From Thalassobacillus devorans (GTDB lineage: Bacteria; Bacillota; Bacilli; Bacillales; Halobacillaceae), in NCBI RefSeq assembly GCF_900176565.1, contig NZ_FXEH01000006.1, positions 992,001 through 1,056,000 on the forward strand: a DNA stretch of 64,000 bases, in the 5' to 3' direction. A model generated the notes under the pieces. That model had not been told where the DNA came from. It worked only from the letters and a program-made list of their open reading frames with translations, and did not search any database. Below, one piece after another: positions 36,261 to 45,114 of the stretch. Within the stretch, counting starts at the first letter, position 1. Every line of letters begins with the position of its first letter. Position numbers and translations under genes: made by a program.

Positions 36261-36991
36261 TGCATATTGATATTCTGACGTTGTTTCCAGAAATGTTTGA
36301 AGGCGTGTTGAATAACTCTATTTTAAAAAAAGCGCAAGAGCGCGATATTTTCAGTTATGAGTTCATCAACTTCCGGGATTACAGTAATAATAAACACCAG
36401 AAAGTTGATGACTATCCATACGGGGGAGGTGCCGGAATGGTGCTTACTCCCCAACCGCTGTTCGATGCAGTGGAAACGGCAAAGAAGAAGCGGAACACGA
36501 AGCCTCGTGTCATCCTGATGTGCCCACAGGGGGAAACACATTCGCAGAGTAAGGCTTTAGAACTTTCCGAAGAAGATCATTTAATTTTTCTATGTGGACA
36601 TTATGAAGGTTATGACGAACGTATCCGTCAGCATATCGTAACGGACGAGCTGTCTATTGGTGATTATGTATTGACAGGTGGAGAGCTTGGTGCAATGGTT
36701 GTGATCGATTCGGTCGTACGCTTATTGCCTGATGCGCTCGGTAATAAACAATCGGCACCTGAAGATTCTTTTTCGAACGGTTTACTTGAACATCCCCATT
36801 ATACCCGTCCAGCTGATTTTCGGGGAATGAAAGTACCAGACATACTCTTGTCCGGCGATCATGCCCGTATTGAAGAATGGCGCCACCAACAATCTTTATA
36901 CCGTACATGGGAACGCAGGCCGGATCTGTTGAAAGAAAGGGAATTGACCGAGAAAGAAAAATCCTGGATAGAAAAATGGGAAAATAGCTGA
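36260..36991 (+). CDS. trmD: tRNA (guanine-N1)-methyltransferase TrmD
   Basis: SPOUT methyltransferase that makes m1G37 and prevents frameshifting. It has 243 residues. [15 protein letters not shown] starts it. The knot region shows [11 protein letters not shown] and [15 protein letters not shown], and [21 protein letters not shown] is in the C-terminal part. It is directly coupled to rimM. Confidence 0.96.
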   Translation: MHIDILTLFPEMFEGVLNNSILKKAQERDIFSYEFINFRDYSNNKHQKVDDYPYGGGAGMVLTPQPLFDAVETAKKKRNTKPRVILMCPQGETHSQSKALELSEEDHLIFLCGHYEGYDERIRQHIVTDELSIGDYVLTGGELGAMVVIDSVVRLLPDALGNKQSAPEDSFSNGLLEHPHYTRPADFRGMKVPDILLSGDHARIEEWRHQQSLYRTWERRPDLLKERELTEKEKSWIEKWENS

Positions 36992-36998
36992 CAGCTTG

Positions 36999-37027
36999 TT
37001 GCAGTAGCAAAGAATCTATGATATATT
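36999..37027 (+). promoter_or_regulatory. Sigma-A promoter of rplS
   Basis: TTGCAG (36999-37004), a 17-bp spacer and TATATT (37022-37027), just upstream of the L19 leader. Confidence 0.65.
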
Positions 37028-37034
37028 AAATTTT

Positions 37035-37080
37035 GTGCTTAAACGTCGGTTTAAGCGGAAAACGATGTTCCGCTGTCTCC
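37035..37080 (+). ncRNA. Ribosomal protein L19 leader
   Basis: GCTTAAAC (37037-37044) pairs perfectly with GTTTAAGC (37049-37056). The competing GCGGAA/TTCCGC stem (37055-37073) overlaps it. Position, 5' of rplS and after a promoter, fits the L19 leader RNA described in Bacilli, thought to mediate autoregulation by L19. Exact boundaries are uncertain. Confidence 0.7.
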
Positions 37081-37120
37081 TAGTAAGTCAAGAGCATTAG
37101 TTTGGAAGGAGTGAAAGAGG

Positions 37121-37465
37121 ATGCAAGATTTGATTAACGAAATTACAAAAGATCAACTTCGTACAGACCATCCTGATTTTCGTCCTGGTGACACAGTGAA
37201 GGTCCACGTTAAAGTCGTGGAAGGAACTCGCGAGCGTATCCAGGTATTCGAAGGCGTTGTAATCAAACGTCAAAACGGCGGAATCAGCGAAACATTCACT
37301 GTACGTAAAATTTCTTACGGTGTAGGAATCGAGCGTACATTCCCGCTACATTCCCCACGTATCGAGAAAATCGAACGTACACGTCGTGGTAAAGTTCGTC
37401 GTGCGAAGCTATACTATCTACGCAACCTGCGTGGTAAAGCAGCACGTATTAAAGAAATCATCTAA
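37121..37465 (+). CDS. rplS: 50S ribosomal protein L19
   Basis: Ribosomal protein of 114 residues, at the subunit interface. The blocks [28 protein letters not shown] and [18 protein letters not shown] are diagnostic. It has a GGAAGGAG site and is preceded by the L19 leader. Its own terminator follows. Confidence 0.97.
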   Translation: MQDLINEITKDQLRTDHPDFRPGDTVKVHVKVVEGTRERIQVFEGVVIKRQNGGISETFTVRKISYGVGIERTFPLHSPRIEKIERTRRGKVRRAKLYYLRNLRGKAARIKEII

Positions 37466-37474
37466 TGAAACAGG

Positions 37475-37506
37475 AAGGAGCTTGCAGACGCCAAGCTCCT
37501 TTTTTC
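37475..37506 (+). terminator. Intrinsic terminator of rplS
   Basis: AAGGAGCTT pairs with AAGCTCCTT around a 9-nt loop and runs into T residues. Confidence 0.88.
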
Positions 37507-37510
37507 TACT

Positions 37511-37547
37511 TGTACTTTAAGAAAACTTAACTTTGTTAACAGATTAA
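37511..37547. repeat. 37-bp AT-rich repeat, copy B
   Basis: Matches copy A at 27544-27580 in 33 of 37 positions. It lies just after the rplS terminator and about 70 bp before lepB. Confidence 0.6.
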
Positions 37548-37616
37548 TGTATTTCTTAAACTTAAAGAAATATAACGTAGTAGGAACAGTTAGTTTAGAG
37601 GAAAGGGATGGCCTTC

Positions 37617-38168
37617 ATGAAAAATGCATGGATGGAATGGATCAAAGCATTCCTGATCGCTGCCATACTAGCCATTTTGGTAAGGGTTATACTATTTGCT
37701 CCTGTTGTTGTCGAAGGGCCATCAATGCTTCCGACATTGGAAAATAATGATCATCTGATTGTCAGTAAAATCAATTACACGCTGGGAAAACCGGAACGCT
37801 TTGATATTGTCGTCTTTCATGCCACAGAGAGACGAGATTATATCAAACGGGTAATTGGGGTCCCAGGTGATCATGTAGCTGTCGAGAATGATGAGCTGTA
37901 TATTAATGGAGAGAGAGTGGCAGAACCTTACCTGGAGGAAAGAAAAGATCAGCTGGCCGAGAATCAGATTCTAACCCAGGATTTCACGTTAGAACAAGTA
38001 ACAGAAGAAGATTATGAAACAGTGCCGGAAGGGCATGTATTCGTCCTGGGAGATAACCGTAATAATTCGACTGACAGCCGTATGTTCGGTGTCGTTCCTA
38101 TGGATCAAATTGTCGGGGAAGCAGTATTTACTTATTGGCCACTCGATCGCATCCGGCTCGTAGATTAA
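37617..38168 (+). CDS. lepB: Type I signal peptidase
   Basis: Membrane serine protease that removes signal peptides from secreted proteins. It has 183 residues from ATG 37617, which is 9 nt after GAAAGGG; ATG 37608 is too close to that site. One N-terminal membrane anchor covers about residues 9-29. The catalytic Ser36 lies in VEGPSMLPTL and Lys77 in RRDYIKRVIGVPGD. Box E is GDNRNNSTDSR. It is a Gram-positive P-type (Sip) enzyme. B. subtilis lacks a sip gene at this exact place, although several other Bacillaceae have one. Confidence 0.93.
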   Translation: MKNAWMEWIKAFLIAAILAILVRVILFAPVVVEGPSMLPTLENNDHLIVSKINYTLGKPERFDIVVFHATERRDYIKRVIGVPGDHVAVENDELYINGERVAEPYLEERKDQLAENQILTQDFTLEQVTEEDYETVPEGHVFVLGDNRNNSTDSRMFGVVPMDQIVGEAVFTYWPLDRIRLVD

Positions 38169-38183
38169 GAATAAGGTGATGTT

Positions 38184-39029
38184 ATGACAATACAATGGTT
38201 CCCTGGCCACATGGCCAAAGCAAAAAGAGAAGTTGCAGAAAAATTAAAGCTGGTCGATTTCGTCATCGAACTTGTGGATGCCCGGGCACCGGAATCATCA
38301 CAGAATCCGATGCTTCAGCAATTACTTCAGACAAAACCAAAGATGATCGTTATGATGAAGAAAGACCTTGCAGACCCTAAGTTGTCTGAAGAGTGGATGG
38401 AAACCTTCAAGAAGGATAACGTATCTGCGGTAGCGGTTAACGCCCAGGATAAAAAAGATATCCAGGCGCTAATCAACCTTGCCAAGCATATGGCTGAAGA
38501 TAAAATGAACAAAATGAAAGCCAAAGGGATAAACCCACGGCCAGCCAGAGCTATGATTCTAGGAATACCGAATGTTGGAAAATCTACTCTGATCAACCGT
38601 CTTGCCAATAAGAAAATCGCTAAAACAGGCGATCGTCCTGGTGTTACAACAAGCCAGCAATGGATTAAAGTCAAGAAGGATTTTGAGCTATTGGATACAC
38701 CAGGTATTCTGTGGCCAAAGTTCGAAGATGAAGAAGTAGGGTACCGCCTTGCTGCTATCGGTACGATTAAAGATCAAATCTTGCCGATTGAGGATGTAGC
38801 AGCTTATATATTAGATTATCTGAAGAATTTTTATCCTGACCTTTTAAATGAAAGGTTCGGCTTCTCGAATTTTGAGGATATGATCGAGGCTTTCGAAACG
38901 ATTGGGAAACGGCGTGGCTGCCTGGAAGCAGGAGCGCGTGTCAATTACGAAAAAACAGCGGAAGTCATCATTCAGGATCTGAGGTCAGGCAAACTGGGCA
39001 GGATTACCTTCGATGTTCCGACAGAGTAA
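38184..39029 (+). CDS. rbgA: Ribosome biogenesis GTPase RbgA (YlqF)
   Basis: Circularly permuted GTPase for late 50S assembly, 281 residues. WFPGHMAKAKRE opens it. G4 comes first, then G1 GIPNVGKST (about 126-134), G2 and G3 DTPG. The C-terminal ANTAR-like RNA-binding part follows from about residue 190. The G4 motif reads MKKD where NKxD is usual, so the base-reading Asn is replaced by Met (see finding). It follows lepB by 15 bp. Confidence 0.94.
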   Translation: MTIQWFPGHMAKAKREVAEKLKLVDFVIELVDARAPESSQNPMLQQLLQTKPKMIVMMKKDLADPKLSEEWMETFKKDNVSAVAVNAQDKKDIQALINLAKHMAEDKMNKMKAKGINPRPARAMILGIPNVGKSTLINRLANKKIAKTGDRPGVTTSQQWIKVKKDFELLDTPGILWPKFEDEEVGYRLAAIGTIKDQILPIEDVAAYILDYLKNFYPDLLNERFGFSNFEDMIEAFETIGKRRGCLEAGARVNYEKTAEVIIQDLRSGKLGRITFDVPTE

Positions 39030-39038
39030 TAGTATAAG

Positions 39039-39072
39039 AGCGCATTTTTGACCTCAAAAGTGCGCTTTTTTC
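39039..39072 (+). terminator. Intrinsic terminator of rbgA
   Basis: AGCGCATTTT pairs with AAAAGTGCGCT (one bulge) and is followed by six T residues. Confidence 0.85.
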
Positions 39073-39093
39073 TTTGAAATTGAATCTGTAAAA

Positions 39094-39265
39094 TGTTTCC
39101 GTTACGGTAGTAACGGTTTGGAGGTCCGGGAAATCACTCGCTTTCCATGGGCGTACGGTGAGCTTCCTCGGGCTAAAGCCCTACGGGATCTCACCATGTA
39201 CTATCCTCCCATAGGAGTCTCGCAATTTCCCGGCCCTCCTTGCGTTTATAGGAGAAACGGAAACA
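39094..39265. repeat. Large palindromic repeat, copy 2 (between rbgA and rnhB)
   Basis: Outer arms TGTTTCCGTT (39094-39103) and AACGGAAACA (39256-39265) are perfect. The inner CCGGGAAAT/ATTTCCCGG and GGTGAG/CTCACC stems nest within. Blocks CCTCGGGCT, GCCCTACGGG and CTCCCATAGGAGTCTC match copy 1 (3603-3755) in inverted orientation. It occupies most of the gene-free stretch 39030-39386; the remaining 120 bp before rnhB show no clear feature. Confidence 0.75.
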
Positions 39266-39386
39266 TCGTTATATCGTTCTTCAAAAAATGAGTGAGCTAA
39301 GCATGAAATGTGAGCTTAACGTTTAACAGAGCCTTTATTTTAAGAAGAAACTTCCGATAAATAGAATAAGGATAGGAGAATGTACG

Positions 39387-40160
39387 GTGGGGAAATGGAC
39401 GATTGCACAAGTGAAAGAAAAGCTGGCAGGAAGGCAGTTAGCTGAGCATGAATGGACAGCGTTAAAACAGGACCCTCGTAAAGGTGTTCAAAAGTTGCTC
39501 CTTCAGTATGAACGCCAGTTAGAAAAAGAAAAATTACTCCAAGTTAAATATCAAGAAATGATGGTATTTGAACAGAAACAATACGAAGCAGGCAAACAAT
39601 ATGTAGCCGGTGTTGATGAGGCTGGAAGAGGACCACTTGCCGGACCGGTAGTAGCCGGTTGTGTCATTTTACATAAAGATTATTATTTAGAAGGCCTGAA
39701 TGATTCAAAGCAATTATCACAGGAAAAAAGAGAAATGTTGTTTGAACGGATTACAGCTGATGCACTGGCCTATGGCATTGGCGAAGTAACAAATGAGGAA
39801 ATTGATCGCTACAACATATATGAAGCAACAAAAATGGCCATGAGACGAGCAGTGAACGACCTAGGAATCACTCCTGATCATTTATTAATTGATGCAGTCA
39901 ACCTTGATGGAATGCCTTGTACTGGAGAGGCATTAATCAAAGGAGACCAAAGAAGTGTGTCTATTGCGGCAGGAAGCATTGTCGCAAAAGTGACAAGAGA
40001 CCGGATGATGGCAAAAATTCACGAAGAGTTTCCGATGTATGATTTTCAATCAAATCAGGGCTATGGAACAAGCACACATATGAAGGCTTTGGAACAATTC
40101 GGCCCTTCCCCTTATCACAGGTACAGTTTTTCTCCAGTGTCAGCAGCAATCCGGCCTTAA
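39387..40160 (+). CDS. rnhB: Ribonuclease HII
   Basis: Endonuclease that nicks at ribonucleotides in DNA, 257 residues. An N-terminal extension of about 70 residues, common in Bacillus RNase HII, precedes the catalytic core with AGVDEAGRGPLAGPVV (Asp77 and Glu78). Further acidic residues are expected in LLIDAVNLDG and in VAKVTRDRMM. The start is GTG 39387 with an AGGAGAA site. Confidence 0.94.
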   Translation: MGKWTIAQVKEKLAGRQLAEHEWTALKQDPRKGVQKLLLQYERQLEKEKLLQVKYQEMMVFEQKQYEAGKQYVAGVDEAGRGPLAGPVVAGCVILHKDYYLEGLNDSKQLSQEKREMLFERITADALAYGIGEVTNEEIDRYNIYEATKMAMRRAVNDLGITPDHLLIDAVNLDGMPCTGEALIKGDQRSVSIAAGSIVAKVTRDRMMAKIHEEFPMYDFQSNQGYGTSTHMKALEQFGPSPYHRYSFSPVSAAIRP

Positions 40161-40175
40161 AGGAGGAACTTCGCA

Positions 40176-41441
40176 TTGAAAGGTATAGCATCAGGGTTAT
40201 TTCAGGCATTACACCGAGTGACCAGTGATAACAGACCAGGGCTGCTTCATGGGCAGGTGTTGTCCGGGCGCGTGATAAAACTGATGCCAAATGATACGGC
40301 AGTCATATCGTTAGGAAATCAACAAGTGACTGCCCAGTTGCAAGCTCCTGTGACATCTGGAGATCAGTATCTATTTCAAATACTTTCCCTGGAAGATAAA
40401 ATCGAATTGAAAATATTAACGAAACAATCGAAAGAGTTCATTTATGATGCTAAACAGGTGTTAGAGCGACTTGGGTTAGCAGCGACTGCAGATAACAAAC
40501 GTCTGGTGTCATTATTAGTAGAGCGGAACCTTCCTTTCCGTCAGTCAGCATTGAAGCAGGCCTCATCCCTCTTACATAAGGCAAGTGATAAACAAAAAAC
40601 TTTGGGAGCTTTGCTTCAAGCCATTGAAAAGCAGCTTCCTTTCCGTTCTGGCATCATAGAAGCCTTGACCGTACGCCAACATGCAACGTTATCATCCCTT
40701 CTGCAAGAAACAGAGAGGTATCTGACGGAAAAACCGTCATTGAGCAATACGGAAAAAGCCCTTCTTCACAACCTGGCCAGTTTGAATGGGACTCCAGGAT
40801 CTCCGGTTCAAGCGGAAAATCTTTCACAAAAAATCTACCTTCAAGTGAAAAACATGATGCTGTTGGCAGGGTGTGATGATGAAATGCAGTTGTTGAAACA
40901 GTTATCTAACCACGAGGAACTTCAGTCAAATCAAAGTATGAAAACACTTCTGCTTCAGGTACTGAATGAACAGCAATCGGGGAAGTCACAGTTAGAACGG
41001 ATGCAGCAAATTCTCCATTTTCTGAATGGAATTCAGTTGACAGCTCATCAGGATAATACACAAATGGTACAGTGGAGCCTCGTGTTACCCGGTACATTTA
41101 TGAAAGCAAAGGACATCCAGGTTAATATAGAAGGCAGAAAAAATGAAAAGGGCGATATCGATCCTGAATTTTGTCATGTTCTATTTTATTTAGAATTAGA
41201 GCACTTAAAGGAAACAGTGGTAGATATGTCCATTCGTCAGCGCAAAGTATTCCTGACCGTTTATAATGAACATAATGAGTCACTAAAAAAGACCACCCAT
41301 TTTCAGTCGCAATTGGAAAACGGGCTTAATCAAGCGGGTTTTGATCTTGCTTCGATTCAATTTAAAAAAATCAAAGGTTCCAGTGATGGTGTTACTTTTC
41401 CAAGCTATTTTTCGGAGAGCGGAGTGGATTTAAAAGTATGA
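40176..41441 (+). CDS. ylqG: YlqG-like protein of unknown function
   Basis: Protein of 421 residues, no signal peptide or membrane segment. The start is TTG 40176 with a strong AAAGGAGGAA. An N-terminal small beta domain (LLHGQVLSGRVIKLMPNDTAVISLG...VTSGDQYLFQIL) resembles FliK-like or hook-length-control proteins. The C-terminus has WSLVLPGTFMKAKDIQVNIEGRK and a beta-rich end, which also recalls the Flg_hook domain. Synteny (rnhB-ylqG-ylqH-sucC) agrees with ylqG. With the FlhB-like ylqH next to it, a flagellar-export link is plausible but unproven. Confidence 0.78.
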   Translation: MKGIASGLFQALHRVTSDNRPGLLHGQVLSGRVIKLMPNDTAVISLGNQQVTAQLQAPVTSGDQYLFQILSLEDKIELKILTKQSKEFIYDAKQVLERLGLAATADNKRLVSLLVERNLPFRQSALKQASSLLHKASDKQKTLGALLQAIEKQLPFRSGIIEALTVRQHATLSSLLQETERYLTEKPSLSNTEKALLHNLASLNGTPGSPVQAENLSQKIYLQVKNMMLLAGCDDEMQLLKQLSNHEELQSNQSMKTLLLQVLNEQQSGKSQLERMQQILHFLNGIQLTAHQDNTQMVQWSLVLPGTFMKAKDIQVNIEGRKNEKGDIDPEFCHVLFYLELEHLKETVVDMSIRQRKVFLTVYNEHNESLKKTTHFQSQLENGLNQAGFDLASIQFKKIKGSSDGVTFPSYFSESGVDLKV

Positions 41442-41701
41442 AGGATAAAAAGAAACAGGCTATGGCATTAGGTTATAAGCAGAATCAGGATCATGCCCCT
41501 AAAGTGCTGGCCAAGGGGAAAGGCTATGTGGCAGCCAATCTGATTGAAAACGCAGTAAAAAACGGTGTTCCCATCCAGGAGGACGCTTCCTTAGTGGAAC
41601 TGCTTTCCCAATTGAATATTAATGAAGAAATACCAGAGGAGCTGTATCAGGTGGTGGCAGAAGTATTTGCTTTTATTTACCGGGCAGACCAGGATATATA
41701 A
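41438..41701 (+). CDS. ylqH: FlhB-like cytoplasmic-domain protein (YlqH)
   Basis: Protein of 87 residues that matches only the cytoplasmic C-terminal domain of FlhB/EscU, without the membrane domain. AMALGYKQNQDHAPKVLAKGKG aligns with the FlhB stretch that follows the NPTH site, and ENAVKNGVPIQEDASLVELL with its conserved partner region. The self-cleaving NPTH motif is absent. It overlaps ylqG by 4 bp, so the two are coupled. Confidence 0.85.
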   Translation: MKDKKKQAMALGYKQNQDHAPKVLAKGKGYVAANLIENAVKNGVPIQEDASLVELLSQLNINEEIPEELYQVVAEVFAFIYRADQDI

Positions 41702-41773
41702 TAGAAAGAGTTCACCTTTATTGTTTACATAATTAAGTTATGGTCTCTTTGTTTCTGTATGTGACACTTTTTC

Positions 41774-41826
41774 GACAAGTTCCCGACGGTTACTGTGGAC
41801 AATTCCCGACGTTTTTTTATACAATG
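41774..41826 (+). promoter_or_regulatory. sucCD promoter with a direct repeat
   Basis: TGGACA (41796-41801), an 18-bp spacer and TACAAT give a fair sigma-A promoter. GACAAGTTCCCGACG (41774-41788) and GACAATTCCCGACG (41798-41811) are near-identical direct repeats spaced 24 bp, the second inside the promoter spacer. Confidence 0.55.
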
Positions 41827-41858
41827 GTAATGCAGTTAAAATGATGGGAGGATGGAAC

Positions 41859-43019
41859 ATGAACATTCACGAGTATCAAGGGAAAGACATTCTACGCGAA
41901 TTTGGCGTTTCAGTACCAAATGGTCATGTGGCATATACCGTAGATGAAGCTGTTGAAGCAGCTGAAAAATTAGGTTCAGGTGTCACAGTAGTGAAAGCGC
42001 AAATCCATGCGGGAGGCCGCGGTAAAGCCGGCGGTGTCAAAATCGCAAAAAATGCTGATGAAGTGCGTACATATGCCGATGAGATTCTTGGCAAAACGCT
42101 CGTTACTCATCAAACCGGTCCAGAGGGTAAGGAAGTAAAGCGCTTACTGATTGAGGAAGGCTGCGACATTAAGAGTGAATATTATGTCGGCCTTGTATTA
42201 GACCGCGCAACAAGCCGTGTTACGATGATGGCTTCAGAAGAAGGCGGAACGGAAATTGAAGAAGTTGCAGCAGCAACTCCTGAAAAAATCTTTAAAGAAG
42301 TCATCGACCCAGTAGTCGGATTGACTCCTTTCCAGGCCCGTCGTCTGGCATTCAACATCAACATTCCGAAAGAGCAAATTTCAAAAGCTGTGAAATTCAT
42401 GATGGGGCTTTACAAAGTTTTTGTCGAAAAAGATTGTTCCATCGCTGAAATCAACCCACTAGTCACTACAGGTGATGGGGATGTCATGGCGCTGGATGCT
42501 AAGTTGAACTTTGACGACAATGCACTTTACCGTCAAAAAGACGTCCAGGAGCTTCGTGATCTCGATGAAGAAGATCCGAAAGAAGTGGAAGCTTCTAAGT
42601 ATGACCTTAGTTATATTGCACTGGATGGCAATATCGGCTGTATGGTTAATGGTGCTGGTCTTGCAATGGCTACAATGGACACCATCAAACACTATGGCGG
42701 CGACCCGGCCAACTTCCTTGATGTAGGGGGCGGAGCTACTACGGAAAAGGTTACAGAAGCCTTCAAAATCATCTTATCTGACGAACATGTCAAAGGGATC
42801 TTTGTTAATATCTTCGGTGGTATCATGAAGTGTGATGTCATTGCTGAAGGTGTTGTAGAAGCTACAAAACAAATCGGTTTGACACTTCCATTGGTCGTTC
42901 GTCTGGAAGGTACGAATGTTGAGCAAGGGAAGAAGATCCTTGATGAGTCCGGTTTGAACATAACATCTGCGGATTCAATGGCAGATGGTGCACAAAAAAT
43001 AGTAGAACTAGTGAAGTAG
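41859..43019 (+). CDS. sucC: Succinate-CoA ligase, ADP-forming, beta subunit
   Basis: TCA-cycle enzyme subunit, 386 residues from ATG 41859 ([16 protein letters not shown]) behind GGGAGGATGG. The N-terminal ATP-grasp domain has [25 protein letters not shown] and [13 protein letters not shown] are in the C-terminal ligase domain. It forms an operon with sucD, 16 bp downstream. Confidence 0.96.
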   Translation: MNIHEYQGKDILREFGVSVPNGHVAYTVDEAVEAAEKLGSGVTVVKAQIHAGGRGKAGGVKIAKNADEVRTYADEILGKTLVTHQTGPEGKEVKRLLIEEGCDIKSEYYVGLVLDRATSRVTMMASEEGGTEIEEVAAATPEKIFKEVIDPVVGLTPFQARRLAFNINIPKEQISKAVKFMMGLYKVFVEKDCSIAEINPLVTTGDGDVMALDAKLNFDDNALYRQKDVQELRDLDEEDPKEVEASKYDLSYIALDGNIGCMVNGAGLAMATMDTIKHYGGDPANFLDVGGGATTEKVTEAFKIILSDEHVKGIFVNIFGGIMKCDVIAEGVVEATKQIGLTLPLVVRLEGTNVEQGKKILDESGLNITSADSMADGAQKIVELVK

Positions 43020-43035
43020 AAAGGCGGGGAATCAG

Positions 43036-43938
43036 ATGAGTGTATATGTTAATAAAGACACAAAAGTAATCGTGCAAGGAATTACAGGTTCAACAGCCCT
43101 TTTCCATACGAAACAAATGCTGGATTACGGTACGAAAATCGTAGGTGGTGTCACACCAGGTAAAGGCGGCACAGAGGTTGAAGGTGTCCCTGTATTCGAT
43201 ACAGTTTCAGAAGCAGTTGAAAAGACCGGTGCCAATGCTTCTGTCATCTACGTCCCTGCACCTTTTGCAGCGGATGCCATCATGGAAGCGACAGATGCTG
43301 AAATGGATTTAGCGATCTGTATCACAGAACATATTCCTGTGCTTGACATGGTGAAAGTAAAACGCTACATGGAGGGGAAGAAGACACGCTTAGTAGGTCC
43401 TAACTGTCCTGGTGTCATTACTCCAGAAGAATGTAAAATTGGTATCATGCCTGGGTATATTCATAAGAAGGGGCATGTCGGGGTTGTTTCCCGTTCTGGT
43501 ACCTTGACATATGAAGCGGTACATCAGCTTTCTGAAGCTGGAATTGGCCAGTCGACAGCTGTAGGTATCGGTGGAGACCCAGTCAATGGAACAGACTTTA
43601 TCGATGTTCTGCAGGCGTTCAACGAAGATGAAGACACAGAAGCAGTCATCATGATTGGTGAAATCGGTGGTACGGCAGAAGAAGAAGCGGCAGAATGGGT
43701 CAAGAAAAATATGACCAAGCCTGTGGTAGGCTTCATCGGCGGACGTACAGCACCTCCAGGAAAGCGTATGGGCCATGCTGGTGCCATTATTTCCGGTGGT
43801 AAAGGTACAGCTGACGAGAAAATCCGGGTCATGAATGAATGTGGCATCAAAGTGGCGGAAACACCATCTGTCATGGGTGAGACATTGATTGAAGTATTAC
43901 AAGACAACGGGCTTTATGACAAGTGTAAAACACATTAA
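43036..43938 (+). CDS. sucD: Succinate-CoA ligase, ADP-forming, alpha subunit
   Basis: Alpha subunit of 300 residues. The CoA-binding Rossmann domain is N-terminal ([26 protein letters not shown]). The phospho-histidine is His247 in [11 protein letters not shown]. It makes succinate, GTP or ATP and CoA from succinyl-CoA with SucC. A terminator follows. Confidence 0.96.
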   Translation: MSVYVNKDTKVIVQGITGSTALFHTKQMLDYGTKIVGGVTPGKGGTEVEGVPVFDTVSEAVEKTGANASVIYVPAPFAADAIMEATDAEMDLAICITEHIPVLDMVKVKRYMEGKKTRLVGPNCPGVITPEECKIGIMPGYIHKKGHVGVVSRSGTLTYEAVHQLSEAGIGQSTAVGIGGDPVNGTDFIDVLQAFNEDEDTEAVIMIGEIGGTAEEEAAEWVKKNMTKPVVGFIGGRTAPPGKRMGHAGAIISGGKGTADEKIRVMNECGIKVAETPSVMGETLIEVLQDNGLYDKCKTH

Positions 43939-43949
43939 TTTCAAGTATA

Positions 43950-43986
43950 AGATCGTGCATGGCATCTCCATGCACGGTCTTCTTTA
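43950..43986 (+). terminator. Intrinsic terminator of sucCD
   Basis: AGATCGTGCATGG pairs with CCATGCACGGTCT (one G-T or mismatch) around a 5-nt loop, followed by TCTTT. Confidence 0.85.
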
Positions 43987-44073
43987 AGTTAGCCATAAAT
44001 CCCCCCTTTTTTTTCCCCTTTTTTAGTAATAAACCTCGTTATAAATTCACCACCAAAACAGGAGTGATTAGTA

Positions 44074-44949
44074 TTGAATGATCCGCGACGAAAATTGTTG
44101 ATTTTTCTTCACAATAATGACTACGCAACCCGCCCCTTACTTCGAAGAATCCTCCTTCATGATCCTGGATTGACCTCTGTTTTTCATATGTCTTCTCAAG
44201 ATATCTCTTCGCTTTACAACATACCCTTCCAACGAGCTAAAGCTTTTCATGACCAGCTTCAATCTGATGCGAGAAGGTATAAAAGTGAACAATTTATGAA
44301 AGAATTCTCTGTGATAACAATTTTTGATGAGGATTATCCCATCCTGCTTAAAAATATTCCGGATCCGCCATTTGTGCTTTATCTGGCTGGTAACCGAGAG
44401 CTATTGAATCATACACCATCAATCAGTGTAGTCGGTACAAGGAAACCGACGAAGTCAGCTTACCCCGCAATGGAACGGGTCATTTCTCCACTGATCGAAG
44501 CAGGCTGGAGGGTAGTCAGCGGGCTTGCTGCAGGGGTAGACAGGTTTGCACACCTCCTGGCTTTGCGCTATCATGGTACAACAGTCGGGGTGATTGGGTC
44601 TGGCTTCCATCATATTTACCCAAAAGAGAACATATCCTTATTTCAGCAAATGGCTGCATCCCAATTGGTAATTTCAGAATATGCCCCGGATGTCCGTCCC
44701 CAGAAGTATCATTTTCCTGAAAGAAACCGGATTGTAAGCGGTTTGTCAGCGGCTACATTGGTAGTGGAAGCGAAAGCTCGAAGTGGTTCTTTAATAACGG
44801 TGGATCAGGCATTGGAACAAGGAAGAGAAGTATTTGCGTTTCCTGGTTCACTTTTGAATGAGAATAGTGAAGGCTGTAATCGCATGATCCAGGAAGGGGC
44901 GAAAATGGTTCTAAATACCCATGACATTATAGAATCCTGGCCGAAATAA
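44074..44949 (+). CDS. dprA: DNA-processing protein DprA
   Basis: Single-strand DNA binding protein that loads RecA in natural transformation, 291 residues. The start is TTG 44074, with AGGAGTG 8 nt before. The N-terminal part is short; the Rossmann-like core shows SVVGTRKPT, VVSGLAAGVDRFAH, GVIGSGFHHIYPKEN and FPERNRIVSGLS. The family's C-terminal winged helix is short or missing, as in B. subtilis DprA. Confidence 0.92.
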   Translation: MNDPRRKLLIFLHNNDYATRPLLRRILLHDPGLTSVFHMSSQDISSLYNIPFQRAKAFHDQLQSDARRYKSEQFMKEFSVITIFDEDYPILLKNIPDPPFVLYLAGNRELLNHTPSISVVGTRKPTKSAYPAMERVISPLIEAGWRVVSGLAAGVDRFAHLLALRYHGTTVGVIGSGFHHIYPKENISLFQQMAASQLVISEYAPDVRPQKYHFPERNRIVSGLSAATLVVEAKARSGSLITVDQALEQGREVFAFPGSLLNENSEGCNRMIQEGAKMVLNTHDIIESWPK

Positions 44950-45025
44950 AACTCGGTTTACTGTCGAAATATGACGGATAACCCCTTTTCACAGCTTAAG
45001 TTAAAAAAATTCTGACCAATCATGT

Positions 45026-45054
45026 TTGACAAATGAAAAGAAAGTATTTAATAA
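45026..45054 (+). promoter_or_regulatory. Sigma-A promoter of topA
   Basis: TTGACA (45026-45031), a 17-bp spacer and TAATAA (45049-45054), 60 bp before the topA start. Confidence 0.7.
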
Positions 45055-45114
45055 TAGGGAAAGTTTATCAAAGAAATTGCATAAGGTGCACACACCTCTA
45101 TGGGAGGAACAGTA

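Noticed and set aside
37547-37747. 66-codon frame overlapping lepB
   Set aside because: It is out of frame with lepB, without ribosome site or family match.
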